Made by a program: the position numbers and the translations under genes
In this document: positions 5,731 through 7,209 of the stretch, piece after piece
How positions within the stretch are numbered: the stretch's first letter is position 1
Layout: the number at the start of each line of letters is the position of its first letter
Notes under the pieces: generated by a model
What the model saw: the letters and a program-made list of their open reading frames with translations, nothing else
Databases searched by the model: none
What the model was told of the DNA's origin: nothing
NCBI GenBank assembly: GCA_031421935.1
Contig: JANOPQ010000258.1
Location: 1 to 7,209 of the forward strand
Length of the DNA stretch: 7,209 bases
Direction of reading: 5' to 3'
Source of the DNA: JAJTFW01 sp031421935
GTDB lineage: Bacteria > Bacteroidota > Bacteroidia > AKYH767-A > OLB10

Positions 5731-6186
5731 ATGCTTACTTCCTACACTTCGAGATTTAAATTCACCTTTTTAATTGCTTTTAGTATTTTTTTAGTTTTTG
5801 CTAGCTTGAAGCTAAAGGCACAAACAACTATTACTCCTGATTTTGGCTCTATAAATCATCCCATACCTTTCGATATTTTTGGTTTCAATGGTTCGGGAAC
5901 TTTAAAGGCCGAACAAAGCTGGAACGATATTCTAAATAATCAAGCATCTTTAACCAGATTACAGGATCTAAATGCACGAGTCCTACGCTATTCGGGTGAT
6001 ACTTTAGGAAATTATTGGGATTGGAGACGTGGCTGGTTTTTGAAAAGTCACGATTTGCCTGATGGAATTTTTTTGCCTGAAAATTATGATCCTGAAATTC
6101 CTAGTAACTCGGGAAGTATCTCCTTTGATAATAAATTAGAGACTTTTCTCAATTGTTTATCGCCTTCTCATGCCAAGCCTGTGTGA
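5731..6186 (+). CDS. secreted glycoside-hydrolase-like protein, N-terminal part up to an in-frame TGA
   Basis: The first 151 codons encode a signal peptide (1-31, ending 'KLKAQ') and the start of a TIM-barrel-type glycosidase. 'DIFGFNGSG' (48-56) and 'LRYSGDTLGNYWDWRRGWF' (85-103) resemble the first barrel strands of GH79-, GH39- or GH51-like enzymes of Bacteroidota, where 'LRYPGGT..NYWDW' is usual. Translation as written would stop at TGA (6184-6186) after Val151. That would leave a fragment without either catalytic glutamate, so the short product should be inactive. The same frame continues directly into the rest of the domain. The start is supported by the full signal peptide and the strong promoter. 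All five other stop codons in the window are TAA or TAG. Confidence 0.75.
   Translation: MLTSYTSRFKFTFLIAFSIFLVFASLKLKAQTTITPDFGSINHPIPFDIFGFNGSGTLKAEQSWNDILNNQASLTRLQDLNARVLRYSGDTLGNYWDWRRGWFLKSHDLPDGIFLPENYDPEIPSNSGSISFDNKLETFLNCLSPSHAKPV
6184..6186 (+). other. in-frame TGA splitting the glycoside-hydrolase-like gene
   Basis: The TGA is flanked by protein of the same family in the same frame: 'SPSHAKPV' before it and 'QMNIMTSDFSYEL' after it. In relatives an aromatic residue is plausible at this place, and TGG (Trp) to TGA is one G-to-A change. The next base is C; UGA-C is known as a weak termination context. Candidate explanations are a nonsense mutation, a base error in the assembly, or readthrough. 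Confidence 0.85.
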
Positions 6187-7209
6187 CAAATGAATATTAT
6201 GACTTCCGATTTCAGTTATGAACTAGCAACATTGTATGCAGCTAAAATCAAAGGGGTAACTTCTGAGTATATTGAATTAGGAAATGAATTTTATTTGGGC
6301 GATTCAGATTACCGATTGGTTTTCCCTAATGTGGATCAATATGCAGAAAAGGCAATGGATTGGTCAAGTCGCATTAAAAGTATACCCCCATTTTCAAATG
6401 CTAAAATTGCAGCACTAGGATCGGAAAGTGATTCTGAATTTGATCCAGGAAGAAAGCGTTTATGGTTAGGTAGGTTATTAGAAAACCTGAATGGAAATAC
6501 GGATATTGAGGCGATCATTCTACATCAATATAATTCAGCTAAATTCACTCTTAATGCCGCTGCATGCTCTTTCACTGACGCTGATGCTAGAAAAGCTTTC
6601 GCAAATATAATTCTAAGTACCCGAGAACTGGTTAACGATGAAGTTGCTCAGATTTCAAATGCAGGAATGGAAACTTGGATCACAGAATTTAATTTGAATG
6701 ATAAAAAGCATGCTATACATGGAACTTGGTTTAACGCTATGTTTTCAAGTTCTATGCTTTTAACCTATTTAGAAGGGAGTAACATTACTAAGATAATGCC
6801 GCATACTTTATCAGGAGATGGGATTTTTTCAGGAATGTATTCAAATAGTGACGGACTAAACTTTGGTCAAAATAGTGGTGGATTTTTAGGTTACTTATCT
6901 TGTAACGCAGCCCCGACCCCTGTCACTCGTCAATGGGAGTTAACTGCACTCGGCAATGCCATTGCCTTAATTACTACAGCTGCTGATGGTGCTACCTCAG
7001 TAAAAAATGTAGACTTCTCCGGTCCTAATGCTGTAGTGTTAGACGGTAATGTAAGTCCGGACATTTACGAATTGAGCGGATGGTATTTTTACAAAGAGGC
7101 AGTTAAAGGCGATTTTATTTTGGTAAATTATGCTGAAAATCCTAATCCAATTGATTTAGATGCCATTTTAACTAGTAATAACACACCGCTTTCTTCCACC
7201 AACTTAACT
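6187..7209 (+). pseudogene. remainder of the glycoside-hydrolase-like gene (catalytic part), open to the window edge
   Basis: After the TGA the same frame is open for 341 codons to base 7209. Numbering through from the 5731 start, 'YIELGNEFYL' places a likely acid/base Glu at residue 186 (6286-6288). 'METWITEFNLND' places a likely nucleophile Glu at 319 (6685-6687). Two glutamates 133 residues apart at the ends of barrel strands 4 and 7 are the hallmark of clan GH-A. 'HGTWFNAMFSSSMLLTYLE' follows, then from about 400 a beta-sandwich-like part ('ELTALGNAIALI'), as in arabinofuranosidase- and heparanase-like enzymes. The substrate cannot be named. ATGs at 6190 and 6199 could allow reinitiation 3 or 12 nt after the stop, but the product would lack a signal peptide. 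The 3' end, where a T9SS tail would be expected, lies outside the window. Confidence 0.75.

Noticed and set aside
6184..6186. Selenocysteine at the in-frame TGA
   Set aside because: I see no convincing hairpin just after the codon, the family is not known for selenocysteine, and the position is not one of the catalytic residues.
6336..6518. 60-codon minus-strand frame
   Set aside because: It is antisense to the conserved glycosidase reading frame after the in-frame TGA.

Overview
The window looks like chromosomal DNA of an AT-rich member of the Bacteroidota (Flavobacteriia, Chitinophagia or Cytophagia type). Three lines of evidence support this. Two proteins carry C-terminal sorting domains of the type IX secretion system (T9SS), one of each major type. 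Signal peptides end in the typical '-AQ' form. The promoter-like sites resemble the Bacteroidota consensus TTG-N19-TAnnTTTG rather than the sigma-70 consensus. There is no sign of phage, plasmid, CRISPR, tRNA or rRNA genes.

Left part (1-2353, minus strand): the first 13 codons of a gene that leaves the window (1-39); a small secreted or membrane-anchored Cys/His-motif protein (153-521); and a large modular surface protein with a gliding-motility-type (type B) T9SS C-terminus (710-2353). A 234-nt divergent intergenic region with a 12-bp inverted repeat follows.

Middle part (2588-5549, plus strand): a secreted alpha/beta-hydrolase-fold protein with a type A T9SS tail. Both its nucleophile serine and its catalytic histidine appear to be missing. 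It ends at a strong stem-loop terminator. Only 7 nt further on, a compact two-gene unit begins: a DUF6134-like periplasmic or secreted protein, then an outer-membrane beta-barrel protein. That unit ends in a short heptamer tandem repeat.

Right part (5550-7209): a textbook Bacteroidota promoter drives a secreted glycoside-hydrolase-like (clan GH-A type) gene. The gene is split by a single in-frame TGA at 6184-6186, and the same frame stays open for 341 more codons to the window edge. Both predicted catalytic glutamates lie after the stop.

Overall this is a cell-envelope and secretion neighbourhood: every complete gene has a signal peptide or N-terminal membrane anchor. I do not see a clearly new multi-gene system. 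The points most worth a second look are the pseudo-enzyme character of the hydrolase-fold protein, the in-frame TGA, and the terminator hairpin pressed against the next start codon.
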